DNA of 64,000 bases from Tubiluchus corallicola (taxonomy: Eukaryota > Priapulida > Priapulimorpha > Priapulimorphida > Tubiluchidae), in assembly GCA_030141605.1 (NCBI GenBank), contig JAQGDQ010000621.1, forward strand, positions 44,178-108,177, in the 5' to 3' direction. This document shows positions 45,174-56,280 of the stretch, one piece after another. The position numbers and the translations under genes are program-made. Position 1 is the stretch's first letter. Each line of letters opens with the position of its first letter. The notes beneath the pieces are model-generated. The model saw only the letters and a program-made list of their open reading frames with translations. It had not been told where the DNA came from and did no database searches.

Positions 45174-45450
45174 GTAATTAAATAACCGATTTTTTACTTA
45201 TTTAAGATGCAGTTCCAGATCTTGTAAAGAAATGTAACAATGACAAAACAAACAATTATAATAGACTAAGAATGCATGAACGATATAAACTTAACACGGA
45301 TAAAAATGATAAAAGAGCAACACGTATGGTTCAGAATATAGATAATTAAGAATATGGATAAGAAACTGAGAAGGACAAGAAATAAGTTCACAAATGTAAG
45401 AATAAAAGTTAAAATATTGTGATTAGCTTAAGTAGTTGAAATTTATCTAG

Positions 45451-45742
45451 ATCACTGTTTCCCAAATTTGTGCTCAGAGTAGCAAATTTCAAATGAATTT
45501 TGCATAATTAGGAGCCAGGAAACACTGATCATAATATTAGAAAAACATGATGCTAAATTAGGTTTGACAACTTCGAGCCATGAACTCAGAAAATGGCAGA
45601 ATAAATTCCATTAAAAGAAACTGGAAAGGCAAAGTTGCTGAAGTGAGGATAACTTAACAGCATACATAAAATTTAAAAATGCTACGATGTATGACAGTGA
45701 GAAAATAACTGAAAAACACAGGACCCACTGACATAGGCAAAT
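45451..45742 (-). repeat. Dispersed repeat family 3, inverted copy
   Basis: Reverse-complement match to 26964-27258, from gatcactgtttcccaaatttg to cccactgacataggcaaa. Confidence 0.55.
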
Positions 45743-45808
45743 ACTAGAAATTGTTAGTCCATTTTGATGAAAATCCAAGACGTCCAAGATGAAAATCTTT
45801 TTCTCTAG

Positions 45809-45961
45809 TGAGTATAGAAATGAAACAAGAGGTGGTTACAGAAGAGGTGCCCGAAGAAGAAGCTATTCTCATTCGTAAGAAGCCAGAACTCCCTGCAGAA
45901 GAGGTAGCTGAAGAAATCACAATGAAAAAGCCAAAATTAGAAGAAATTGCACCAGAAGAAG
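45809..45961 (+). CDS. Exon E55, end of the 58-codon array
   Basis: Acceptor tttttctctag, donor gtatgg; 51 codons, phase 1-1: V-SIEMKQEVVTEEVPEEEAIL, then IRKKPELPAEEVAEEITMKK. It is the shortened, most diverged member of the family. Confidence 0.88.
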
Positions 45962-45987
45962 GTATGGTGAACTTTCTTTTCATAATA

Positions 45988-46600
45988 CAGTAAACTTGGC
46001 GTAACTCAAATCCAACCAGACCGAAAAAACATTAAGTTAGGCAATGTTAATCATTTTTTAGAATAGAAACTCTAAACCCCTCCTCTAGATGGCGAGCTAA
46101 ATAGAAAGCAGAAAGTCAACCCTTCTATGCATAAACGACGAGATTTGATGACAATTACATCAAGAATAATAAATTATGTAGTGAAACACGATTATTTTAT
46201 GTTACAAAAGGACACGTACACAACACTGTTACAGCAATGTGGCAGTCGTGCTAACAATGTCTTGCGTACTGTGGTTCAGTATGTGCATCCAATAATCAGG
46301 GGGGGTGCAACTTCTAACACATCGGAATTTTGTGGAAAGATGATTATGTTTTTGAGTTGTGCAAAACTTTTTATTTTTCCACGGTACAAATTCCATTTTT
46401 GAGTTAGGTGAAGTAAATTACATGTAATTTTAATTAAATGGTCCATAATTTTTTATTGAGTTAGGCAAGATTTTGAGTTATATATTTTGAGTTAACCGTG
46501 TTTTTTGTGGGACAGCGGAGGATTTCGTTCTTTCTGCTGAAACTCTTTGAGTTAGGTGAAAATTTGAGTTATGCGATTCTGAGTTACGCAAAGTTTACTG
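45988..46600. mobile_element. TA-flanked Tc1/mariner/pogo-like non-autonomous element
   Basis: cagtaaacttggcgtaactca at the left and tgagttacgcaaagtttactg at the right are inverted repeats, flanked on both sides by ta (45986-45987, 46601-46602). Interior gagttaggcaa-type strings repeat. A 91-codon open frame at 46127 has no recognisable domain. From 46603 to 47286 the intron shows nothing. Confidence 0.72.
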
Positions 46601-47286
46601 TATAAAACATTTTTGTGTTGGCAAGGAAGAAATATACAAAATATAAAATTGAATTGCATTTTTTCATTTTGTTTTATAGTGGGACCTTCTTACGTTGGTA
46701 TTTCTCAGTCAGAAATGTTTTGCACCTTTTTGTAGATTCATGTAGTAAAGCATTTCACAATTTTTATTAAAAGATAGCTTACTTGTCTTGACTTTATTTT
46801 ATAACTTTACGTAATTTCGCAATAGTATCTCAGAGTGTGGTATTTGAATTGTAATTATTGTAAAGCGTTCTAAAATGCGCGACTTAATAGTGCCGTATAG
46901 AAATGTAAATAAACTTAAGTTTGATCAACCCATGAACAAAAATAATAAAAAAATTTCAACAAACAGCAATCGTGAGAAACAATTTCAGTGCCTGATGCTA
47001 TTCTGATCAGCTGCAGACAAAACCACTAGGACCACCTGTTATAGACTACTAGGCGTTCTTGTTGTCGTATATCACACTCATACTGTCGTTAAAACTGTTG
47101 GCTTTTTCATTTTTCACCACACGGCAAGACAAGTGGTGTGGTGGGTTTCAGTTAACCAATTTACTAACCAATTCTTCTTGATGGAGTAAAATGACTTCTT
47201 ATACTGGGTAACTAGCCTAGGTAGAAATGTGTGAAGGATTATTATTCATAACCCTCATTCGTATTTCCTTATCATTCGTAATCCAG

Positions 47287-47391
47287 TGACAGTTGGATTA
47301 GCTCGCAAACCTGTTAAAGAACATTTGGAAGAAGTGGAAGAGGTTGTCCATGTGAAACCATCAGAAGAAAAACCGGAAACTGTGGCAGAAG
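47287..47391 (+). CDS. Exon E56, short PEVK
   Basis: Acceptor cgtaatccag, donor gtattt; 35 codons, phase 1-1: V-TVGLARKPVKEHLEEVEEVV, then HVKPSEEKPETVAE. A second ag six bases downstream (tgacag/ttgg) would remove two residues in frame. Confidence 0.82.
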
Positions 47392-48431
47392 GTATTTAAT
47401 CTAACTACTTTATGTGCTAAATGGCTAAGTAATAATTGTTGTGGCATAGTGTTTGTTATTGCATAATTAATGGGTGGGTCGTCTGGATGTTGGGAAAGAC
47501 ACAAGACATGATGCCACATGATACAATCGAATGTACCATATGAAGTACTGAGAGTTTATGGAAGGAAAACATGAATGGGGGCTAGTGACAGTATATTGTA
47601 CAGCTACACACATTTACGTCAATTAAAGGGAGTTCAATATCAAAACCTGAATCATTATGAAAAGGCATTTTTAAGTAATGAAAACAGTAAAGTTTATTGC
47701 TGAAATGGCACCAGTTGCAAGATTATATGTGAAAGAGAAAATAGTAATTGAAATTTGATGGGACTTATTAGCTCATGAATCATTAACCTCCTTCCACAGG
47801 AATAAAGCAGCAGCTGACTTTGTGTCCGAAAAGGTTTGAAGTCCCATTTTGAAAATCTACATTGATATAGCCGTGACATAGGTATAGCTAGACAGTCTCA
47901 CCTCAGTTTCTGCAAAGAATCACGTTTCTGGTACGCTTCATGTGGGCACTAAGTCTGTCTAAACAGACTTACTCCCGCCAGATAATTTGAGTATGAGCAT
48001 AAAAGGAAACCAAGTTGCCTTCTTTAAAGTCCTGTACATGGCTTACCTGCAGTTTACCTTCACTAGCATTCATCAGATTGCAAACGAGACAACATGGCTG
48101 TTGCCTTGAGCTTTAGCAATAACCAACGTACTTTCAAAATTCGATCACAGGCACTATTTATAGTTATGAGTTAAACTTGTAATTGCCATTACATTTGCTG
48201 ATAGCTTAAACATGCATCTATCAAGAACACAGGTGATACCACACCTCCACCTGTCTGTAGAAACCGGTTTACTCAGTTGAGGATTAAGGGAAAATTAAGA
48301 AGGGAGCCTTTCCCACAAAGACCTATCTAGAGTTTTTGCTAATATGGAATAAGGCAATTATAACAGTTAAAATGATGTAGCGCATAACGTTAATCACATA
48401 AATGGATAGGATCTGACAAGTTAAGCAGGGA
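47392..48431 (+). other. Intron, nothing recognised
   Basis: First kilobase of a 2.4-kb intron; no exon or element with recognisable ends. Confidence 0.45.
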
Positions 48432-48781
48432 TCAGGGGCCTAGTCAGGTTCTAAAATTTAGGGGTGCAAACACAAAAAATAAAGCGTCACGACACGTACT
48501 AAAAACGTGCCATGACCCGTGAAACATGACGTGTTTGTCTATGTGACAACATACAGTATCAGCATGTGACAAGAATATGTATTATAATAACTGTATTAGG
48601 GGTAACTTGATCATCGGTCCAGTCAGTCGCATAAATGCACGCTCATTTTGAAAACACGGGAAGCAGGTTAGTCAATTAAAGTAATGTGGCAGGTTGCTGA
48701 AAAGGCACCAATTCTGAAAAATGTGACTAAGGGAAACAAGCAGTTGCTCCCTTTGCTCCCCAATTAACCATTCCACCAGTT
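48432..48781. mobile_element. hAT-like remnant related to 19898-20470
   Basis: Begins ggggcctagtcaggttctaaaatttaggg, holds gcgtcacgacacg (compare gccgtgacacg at 19898-20470), and ends ctttgctccccaattaaccattccacc (compare tttgctcccattagctatgccac). The ends are eroded. Confidence 0.4.
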
Positions 48782-48784
48782 CAA

Positions 48785-49140
48785 GTTCAAGTTAGTTTAT
48801 TTTCACGCAACAAAATACAATTTACAAATAGAAATTTACAACATAGAAGAAAAAACAACAAGAAAAATTAGTATACTTGATGACGATGATGTTCGTCCTT
48901 CGAATCGAAGATGACTATAGTGACAGGGATAAAAGGTCAGTTTGGGGGGTTGTCATTCCTTTGATGAGTTCGAAGGTGACTGACTAGGCCAATTCTAGCC
49001 TGGAAACTTCTTTGGCATTTGGCACAGGTGAGGCTGGGTGTTTGGACCTGTTGTTGGGCAGTGTCACATAATAATATTAAAGTACAAATAATAAAGCTGT
49101 GTGGCACAGGAGACTTAAGATGACAAAATAGCCACATAAA
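48785..49140 (-). mobile_element. LINE 3' fragment with C2H2-type motif
   Basis: The minus-strand frame 49137-48937 ends in the motif C-x2-C-x3-F-x-A-R-I-G-L-x-S-H-L-R-T-H, which is common at the C-terminus of invertebrate non-LTR retrotransposon reverse transcriptases. The following minus-strand sequence (cttcgattcgaaggacgaac) looks like its 3' tail. Only this end remains. Confidence 0.5.
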
Positions 49141-49772
49141 TTAAAGGCCACCTCAGGAAGAAATGGAAAAGGAAAAAGAGAGGAATGGATTAAAAGAACG
49201 AAAGGGAAGAAAGACAGAGAAACAGACAGCGTATGTTGATGTGAAAACCGGTGTTGTGACAATCAACGATGACAACGATATTAATAATAAAATAATCATA
49301 AATCATTATCACCATTAATAAATTTAAAGCTGAACTGACGAAATTTGTATCAACTCACATAGTGCCATAAAGACAGCATATGTAACAATTACGTATGTGA
49401 CAAAAATCAGTGTAGGTATCAATGAAAAACATTTTGCAATAGCGTTTAAACGCATGGCAGCTGTGGGTTGCAACCTTATCAGTAACTTATCGAGGTATGT
49501 CACTAACGATTGTATATATGATGATAAGAATAAATAGTATATTTCAGAGAGGGTTATAATATATTTTCACTAGCAGTGATTACTACAGTAACATTCAAGT
49601 TAGCTCAATTGTTTTAACAACCATTACTGTCTGTTAAAAGGACAGGATATACCAGTTTAACACAAATATTAGAGTTTGCAAGAACAAAAATATTAGTGAA
49701 CAAGCTGTGAAATTGTTGTTGGTGTTATGTGAGATTAGATGAGCAAACTTGCAATGGTTTTTGCACTTACAG
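49141..49772 (+). other. Intron, nothing recognised
   Basis: Purine-rich around 49150-49230; otherwise AT-rich intron. Confidence 0.45.
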
Positions 49773-49901
49773 AAGTCACAGCAAAGCTAAAACCAACCAT
49801 CATAAAGGAAGTGCAAGACGTGAAAGAAGTTTCCGAAGAAACGGTGGTTGTTCAACGGAAGAAACCGGAAGAAGAAGAAGTGCCGCTTGATGTCTCTGAA
49901 A
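49773..49901 (+). CDS. Exon E57, PEVK
   Basis: Acceptor tgcacttacag, donor gtaaat; 43 codons, phase 1-1, ending with a single A. E-VTAKLKPTIIKEVQDVKEV, then SEETVVVQRKKPEEEEVPLD. Confidence 0.87.
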
Positions 49902-50036
49902 GTAAATACAACTAAATAATTTTTGGTGGATTCTTCTTTCTTCTAGTAATTTTTTTTTTATGTTTTTACTACTTTTCTTTTGTCGTGCTGTGGTTTTCGA
50001 AACTTTTTGTTTCTCATTCGAAATTCTTATTCGCAG

Positions 50037-50129
50037 AAGTTGAAATCACGGCACCAGAGAAGCTCGAGAAGCCCAAAAAGGTTGAAGAAATTTCAGAAGA
50101 AGCCACCCTTGTTGCAAAGGTTATAGAAG
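50037..50129 (+). CDS. Exon E58, short PEVK
   Basis: Acceptor ttattcgcag, donor gtatga; 31 codons, phase 1-1: K-VEITAPEKLEKPKKVEEISE, then EATLVAKVIE. With the A from E57 the junction codon is Lys. Confidence 0.85.
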
Positions 50130-50574
50130 GTATGAAAAGAGGAACCGAGCTTTCGGTCGGTTTTGTAAGTCGGAAAGTTTAAAGAACAAAACGCAAACTG
50201 ATGTTCAATGTAAATATAAAAGAAAAAACGAAATTTAAGCAATCCATACGAATAGGAATGATGTTTGGAGTTTGATACTTTTACACTTTGATTTTCACGA
50301 TTTTTTTCACTTTTCGGAAAAAAAATTATGATAGAAATTATTTACTGTGCTATATTTTACTGACACTATAATAGAACTTCTAGTTCCCATTTCTACTAGA
50401 GAAATTGTGCCTGATTATAGGAAACAGAAAGAAGTTAAGAACTAAGTACAGCATCTGTGCTTGCTTTGCAAAAATCCTTCCTTTGTAAGTATTAATAAAG
50501 CTAGTAATATGGCAAAGATATTAGAAACTTATGTTTTGTCTACGTCAAGTTTAAAGACATCAATTTAAGTAAGT
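50130..50574 (+). other. Intron, nothing recognised
   Basis: AT-rich sequence up to the LINE fragment. Confidence 0.45.
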
Positions 50575-51040
50575 AGGTAAGCAATTTATTGTCACTATAG
50601 CATAGAATCTTATGGAAACAACAAGGTATTAACACAAATAATTCAGTCTGTTGTTCAGTGACATAGAGAATTAATCCTGGATATTTACTGAAATTTACTC
50701 TTTGTGGTACGAACTGCAATGGGATAGAAGGAATTTATAAGGTTCTTGAGGTTTTAGCATTAACTGTGCAGAATCTACGACCAGATGGGAGCATTTCAAA
50801 ATATTTATTACCTGGATGGAATTCATCTTTCATGATAACTTGCGCTCTCTCTCTGCGACCCTAGTTTCATACAAATATGCCATAGATTGCTGTTCAACTC
50901 CTATGATTTTTGAGGCGGATTTAGCAAGTTGATCAAGAGCATTGCGATCTCCCTGCGTGGTAGCGCCATACCAAAGAGTGAGGGATGTTGTTAAGATGCT
51001 TTCAATTACTGCACGATAAAAACTCTCCATCACAGCAGGG
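50575..51040 (-). mobile_element. LINE 3' fragment (reverse transcriptase C-terminal region)
   Basis: The minus-strand frame 51033-50830 reads FYRAVIESILTTSLTLWYG, later LDQLAKSASKIIGVEQQS and ETRVAERERKLS. This matches the region after the reverse transcriptase core of CR1/L2/Rex-type LINEs (Y/F-x4-ES-x-L-T...WYG...KII-G). The sequence to 50575 would be its 3' untranslated end. The 5' part is missing. Confidence 0.6.
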
Positions 51041-51289
51041 GTAATGTTAAATGAATTTCATAGGGAAATGAAAAAATGGAAAAAGAATTTCAAAGGGAGC
51101 TTCAGCTCGCAACAGGTTTTTGTTTGGCTAAAACAAAAGTTTTTAGATGCTTGCAAAATAGTCTCAGTGTGCACTGTTATGTTGCACAGTGGATCGACAT
51201 TAAAAATTTATCACTGTACAGCCTGTAAATGGAAGAAAGAGTAACTAGTCTAGTGCCACTGACAATGTGCGTGAACAATAATTTTGCAG

Positions 51290-51391
51290 AAGTGGTTGCC
51301 GTGCCTAAGAAAAAACCCGTTGTTGAAGAATTAGAAGAAGAGGGTTTCACTTTAACAGATTTGGGACCAAAAGAACAGGAGCCAGTTGAAG
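51290..51391 (+). CDS. Exon E59, short PEVK
   Basis: Acceptor aattttgcag, donor gtgagt; 34 codons, phase 1-1: E-VVAVPKKKPVVEELEEEGFT, then LTDLGPKEQEPVE. The Phe and Gly make it less repetitive than the central exons. Confidence 0.86.
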
Positions 51392-52408
51392 GTGAGTCTC
51401 CTCTGAGCCGAGATGTCCAGATGGTCATCTTCATGTTCTCGCGACACCTTATATTAATTCTTTTTTCTTATTTCTTTGCAACTTCTTAAAAATAACTGCA
51501 GCTTACAATTTCTCTATGCAAACAATCTATCGCTGTGACTATTTCGAGCACATTGCAATTTGAGCTTCGTGGGAATTTGAAAAATGCGTGTGCATTCACT
51601 CTGTTTCAGTACTTTTGTACCGAAGAAAGATACATAGAAAAGAAAATGACTCATTATTGAAAATATTAATGAAACAAAGATTATAGACGAAATAGCGAAT
51701 GTTATAATAAAAAAATATTCGCTAATAAAGAGGCATTTCATAGCCCATTGTGGGTAGCTTCTTCAGTGTGAACATTAGCAATACGCAACACTCTTCAAAA
51801 AATATATAACACATTTATATTAATGTTTTCATTGAGAAAGCAACCAATAATTGCCTGGGAAACACGTGTTCTCTAGAAAATAAAAACGTGGTTGTGTTTA
51901 TTATAATGTCTGTAATTCTGTCTATAATCTTTGCTTTGTTAGTAAAATATAGTAACTTGATGGATTCGAATGAACACGCATTTTTAAAATGTAATTACAC
52001 CACTAACATTGGCTTTATTCAGGTAGGGAAACAGAAAAATATGAATAAATTCTTTGAATTTAATTGCTAGATTCAGTTTAACATCTAAACTGCCTAACGG
52101 TAGGTCTAGTATATTCTATAAGGTGGGATGAAAGTTTGAAACAGTCGTTTAACGTTAAGTGCATGAAAGCATTGTTGCTTCTTTACACATAGACTTGCAA
52201 GGTTATTACGCAGACCACTACGTATCTATAAAGTCTATTGATAAACACTAGTAAACTTACACTAAAAATATCAAAAAGGTTGAGGATTTTTACTCATTCT
52301 TGCACAAAATGGACGTTAAAATGAAATTCCATAAATGCTGCAGCCATAAAGTTTCACATGCATTTTAATACAAGATGGAAGTTCTGTGTCACAACACAAT
52401 AAGCTGTA
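51392..52408 (+). other. Intron, nothing recognised
   Basis: AT-rich intron; an open frame at 51888-52070 has no protein-like features. Confidence 0.45.
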
Positions 52409-53105
52409 AGTTCTCGCTTAACGACGCCCCACTTAGCGATGTTCGTTTTAATGACACTACTCTTTTGACAACTTTTTTCACTAACGTCGCATATTTTTCG
52501 TTTTGACGATGATTTTCTCGCCTTAATTTTAAGAACTAAATCTTGTTTATAGAGCTGTATAAATGAAGCTCATTACTTAATCCAAATCATGTTATCATAT
52601 GTGGTTAATAATTTACCCAAGTGATAGCAGGCAGTCAGACCAGGGACGTATTAACCAATAGGCTAGCTAGGCTATAGCCTAGGGTGCCAAAGTACAAGAG
52701 ATGTCACATTTTAGATAAAATTCTTATTCTCCTCGAAAATGCATATATTTTCATATTCATGTAAAGGGCACGTTTTATAATACACCACAGGCAATTACTA
52801 AGAACAGCTAAGTGCCACATAATGAACAGGTGCAAGGAGTCACACAAAAACAAGTGCCATGGACCAAAAATCATCTGCTTCATCATTTGTTTCATCTGCT
52901 CATTACATAAACAACCAAAAATTCACAATACACAACAGTGGGACAGAACTATCATCCTAGGGTGTCGTAAAGTCTTGATATGCCCGAGTCAGACACAGCT
53001 AAGCAAATCACCTAGACTATTTACGGAAAGCATTTTTTGTTTGGCGACTTTTCTGGAATTAAAGTTGTGTTTGCTGGAACGCATTAGAGTCGTTAAGCGA
53101 GAACT
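52409..53105. mobile_element. TA-flanked TIR element, perfect 17-bp ends
   Basis: agttctcgcttaacgac at the left and gtcgttaagcgagaact at the right are perfect inverted repeats, flanked by ta (52407-52408 and 53106-53107), as in Tc1/mariner/pogo elements. It is about 700 bases and appears to contain a nested sequence (gggacgtattaaccaatagg, near 52640). The open frame at 52822-53205 runs across its end and is not a gene. Confidence 0.75.
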
Positions 53106-53254
53106 TAGTGTCGTTTACGTTACTGCATTTGAATCTACGAAAAATGATAATCTTCGGCCATTTTGTACAAGATCACGAGTAGATCACTCTGCAGCTATTG
53201 ACTGACTGTACTGTGCCTTGCATGCTATTTAACTGTATGACACTTGAATCATAG

Positions 53255-53368
53255 CAACAACCACACAAATACTGCGCCAGATAATCCGAGAGACGGGAGA
53301 GGTGGAAGAAATAGCGGAGGCCATCACTCTAAAACCCAAACCTGTGGAAGAAGAGGCTTGGTGGGAAG
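53255..53368 (+). CDS. Exon E60, PEVK-like
   Basis: Acceptor tgaatcatag, donor gtatga; 38 codons, phase 1-1: A-TTTQILRQIIRETGEVEEIA, then EAITLKPKPVEEEAWWE. A nearer ag (gcgccag/ataatc) gives the wrong phase, so the upstream one is chosen. The pyrimidine tract is poor. The double Trp is unusual for PEVK. Confidence 0.7.
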
Positions 53369-53892
53369 GTATGAAGTCGGTGGTTCATTCCCCTTTATTA
53401 CCTACGCGTGCTGTGAAAATTTTCCTATTCATTTGATAGATGGCAGCACGTGAAATTAATCATTTTTCATTTTTGTGGTTTATATATTTTGGGTGTAATC
53501 CTGTATGCTGAAACCGATTTGAGTTTCATTATTACCATTTTTTATCCATTTGCAATTGCATCCAAATGTCCTGTTTGTCCCGTTTTGTCACTTACCCTGT
53601 ATCCCAAACGCATACTGTTTGTTTCTTGTATCCTTCTTGCTTAGCATGTGGAAAAAATGCATGGCAATTATGACAACCTACAGCTTCAAAAAGATTTCTT
53701 CGCTAGAACAAATTAGAACGTACGCCTTAACGGTCATTAATTTATTTTTAGGTCGCTAAACTATAATGATCCTTTTACCTTGTTTTTTGTATTCTCATGC
53801 AACAAATTTACCTACAATTTTTACATTTTCTGCATGAATTTTGTCAACTATGACACTAACATTGCCACAGATACGCAAAAGATATCCGTGTA

Positions 53893-54405
53893 CAGTGGCA
53901 GCTAGCAGCTAAAATTACTGGGGGTGCTGCTTCCAAAATTTTTAGCCAAGCCACTCTTTTTAATACTGTGTAAAATGAAAGGAACATATGTAATTTTAAT
54001 GTTGTAATTTTAAATAAACAAACATATCAAATTTCATGCATAAACTTGATAAAATCCTAAGCAAAAAATATATTTTCCTTACTAATAGCCTAAATTGTCA
54101 CAGTTCACCATTCACGGTAAGCACGTGACAACCGATAACAAACTGTGTGAGCGACAGTACTTTCTCTACCTGGCCACAGACATGTGTGCATGACCGCCTG
54201 TGTACAACAACTAAACACCACATTGCTGGAGGGGCACTGGGTGGTTGTGAAGCAAACAGTACTACCCCACATGCTCTGGTTCCGTACAAGTATAAAGAAA
54301 GAATTAAAGAAAAGAGACGTATTATATTATTGAATGCTATCAATAATATTGAGTAAAAATAGGGGGTGCTGCAGTTCTGCAGTACCTATAAATGAGCTGC
54401 CACTG
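53893..54405. mobile_element. TIR element, CAGTGGCAGCT ends
   Basis: cagtggcagct and agctgccactg are perfect 11-bp inverted ends about 510 bases apart; the interior has gggggtgctgc near both ends (extended imperfect TIR). hAT-like ends; no clear target duplication. Nothing is seen in 53369-53892 or 54406-54686. Confidence 0.6.
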
Positions 54406-54686
54406 TCGCTTCCATTATAACATTACCCTTCGTCTACAGTTTATAGACTTGGCAGAAACGTACCTAAATTAAAAATTTTATAATTTATTTTAATTAATAT
54501 AATATAATTAATATAAGCATTGCTTTATTTCAATTTGCATCAAAAATGTTTTCAAGATATTTACACTTTGCTGACTTTTACATTGTTGACACTGAATTAA
54601 AAAAATCGGTATGCGATTCTTGATTTCGATGTCCAAACTTATTTTCATGTTGTTTCGTTTTAATTAACACTGACATTTGCTAATAG

Positions 54687-54761
54687 GGGTTGAGGAGGAG
54701 GTGATGCTGGTAGAAACAGAATCAGAGGAAGAGGAAGAGGAGGTTGAAATGGTTCTTAAAG
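54687..54761 (+). CDS. Exon E61, last PEVK exon before the tandem Ig run
   Basis: Acceptor ttgctaatag, donor gtaaaa; 25 codons, phase 1-1: G-VEEEVMLVETESEEEEEEVE, then MVLK. A block of six Glu. Very acidic. Confidence 0.82.
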
Positions 54762-54925
54762 GTAAAACGCCTGTTTATTTACCTGTCATCAATAAAATGA
54801 GCTTCTGTGACTTAATCATGTGGTCAAAGACCTTTCTCCTTGCTCTTGGATACAATACATGAATTTTGATTACTATGTGTTGTAAGAATGTTCCATGTCT
54901 GTTTCATTATGTAAATGTTGCAGGT

Positions 54926-55502
54926 ATATGTGTACTTGCATAGTAAAATCGTCCATAATTCAGTAATTCTCCATTGCATACAATAAATCTACATTTCATG
55001 AGGATCATTTCGAGAAAATAATCTTGAGAAAATCACTGTGAAAGTTAGCCATTCTTTTTTGTCGAATCTCTACAAAACACCTAGCATGTGCACGATAGTG
55101 TGGTTGCTATGGACTTTTCAAGAGCACACTGAAATTATGTTTAAGTCCAATAGATGGCTCTTTCTGACGAACATTTGAGTTTGTCAACAGAAAAAACCCA
55201 AAGCAAAATCACTGCTTCCACGAGCTACTATCAGAGTCTGAAAATCCAAGTTTTTTTGCAGTACTAGTTTCTAGACAGAGAAGTGGGCACACGGTTATAA
55301 ATTTTTATTTTTAGTATTTTTTGGACATTTTCTTGATAATTTGATGCTAGAATATAAAATCCCAATATATTTACCGTTCGTTTTCATAAAAAAACAAAAA
55401 ATTAAGATTAGACCAAAATTTTTGGTCATTCTACTTTGAAGCATTATAACGCAGTTTTAACTATGCCGACTTATGTGTGGTTTTGGTTTGCAAGCACACA
55501 TA
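54926..55502 (+). mobile_element. TIR element family 1, copy 4
   Basis: Begins atatgtgtacttgcatagta and ends ggtttgcaagcacacatata. It is shorter than copies 1-3, with internal deletions, and ends only 24 bases before exon E62. Confidence 0.68.
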
Positions 55503-55526
55503 TATACACTGCTTTTATTGTTACAG

Positions 55527-55621
55527 TGAAGCCAGATATCACGAAGCCGCTGAAAGACATCAAGGCTAAGGAGTTTGAAACGGTCAAACTTGTCTGCGAA
55601 GTTTCACAAAAAGACGTGAAG
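55527..55621 (+). CDS. Exon E62, first part of Ig3
   Basis: Acceptor attgttacag, donor gtttgt, phase 1 in and 0 out: V-KPDITKPLKDIKAKEFETVK, then LVCEVSQKDVK. B-strand Cys present. It starts the tandem Ig run. Confidence 0.9.
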
Positions 55622-55676
55622 GTTTGTATTATTTGCTAACTCAAAAGCAATATTGTAAAATAATGTCACTCGCCTG

Positions 55677-56150
55677 ATTGATTTTTCTTATTCTCTAAGT
55701 GATTTTTCTTATTCTCTAAGTGATTTTTCTTATTCTCTAAGAGATTTTTCTTATTCTTTAAGTGATTTTTCTTATTCTCAAGTGATTTTTCTTATTCTCT
55801 AAGTGATATTTCTTATTCTCAAAGTGATATTTCTTATTCTCTAAGTGATATTTCTTATTCTCTATGTGATTTTTCTTATTCTCAAGTGATTTTTCTCATT
55901 CTCTAAGTGATATTTCTTATTCTCAAAGTGATATTTCTTATTCTCTAAGTGATATTTCTTATTCTCTAAGTGATTTTTCTTATTCTCTAAGTGATTTTTC
56001 TTACTCTAAGTGATATTTCTTATTCTCTAAGTGATATTTCTTATTCTCTAAGTGATTTTTCTTACTCTAAGTGGTATTTCTTACTCTAAGTGATATTTCT
56101 TATTCTCTAAGTGATTTTTCTTATTCTCAAAGTGATTTTTCTTATTCTCT
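55677..56150. repeat. Minisatellite, ~20-21-bp unit tgattttTcttattctctaag
   Basis: About 23 imperfect units, alternating between tgatttttcttattctc and tgatatttcttattctc forms, some shortened. The units are contiguous without unique spacers, so it is a simple minisatellite in the E62-E63 intron. Confidence 0.92.
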
Positions 56151-56280
56151 TAATGAGATCTACCAGGTAAAGAAGACTTGTACAAATGTGTTTCTAGTAG
56201 TCATGTGTTTTTCACACTTTGGTAGTTTGTTGTTTTGTCTTTATCTTCTTTACTTTCTTTTATACCAGATTAGTAGTGAG

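Noticed and set aside
46127-46402. 91-codon open frame as a gene
   Set aside because: It lies wholly inside the TA-flanked TIR element and shows no recognisable domain.
52822-53205. 127-codon open frame as a gene
   Set aside because: It crosses the right end of the TIR element 52409-53105 and has no protein-like pattern.
53244-53453. Alternative frame over exon E60
   Set aside because: The frame IIRETGEVEEIAEAITLKPK matches PEVK style and joins in phase; the other frame does not.
55677-56150. CRISPR-like array of short repeats
   Set aside because: Units are contiguous with no unique spacers; this is a eukaryotic intronic minisatellite.
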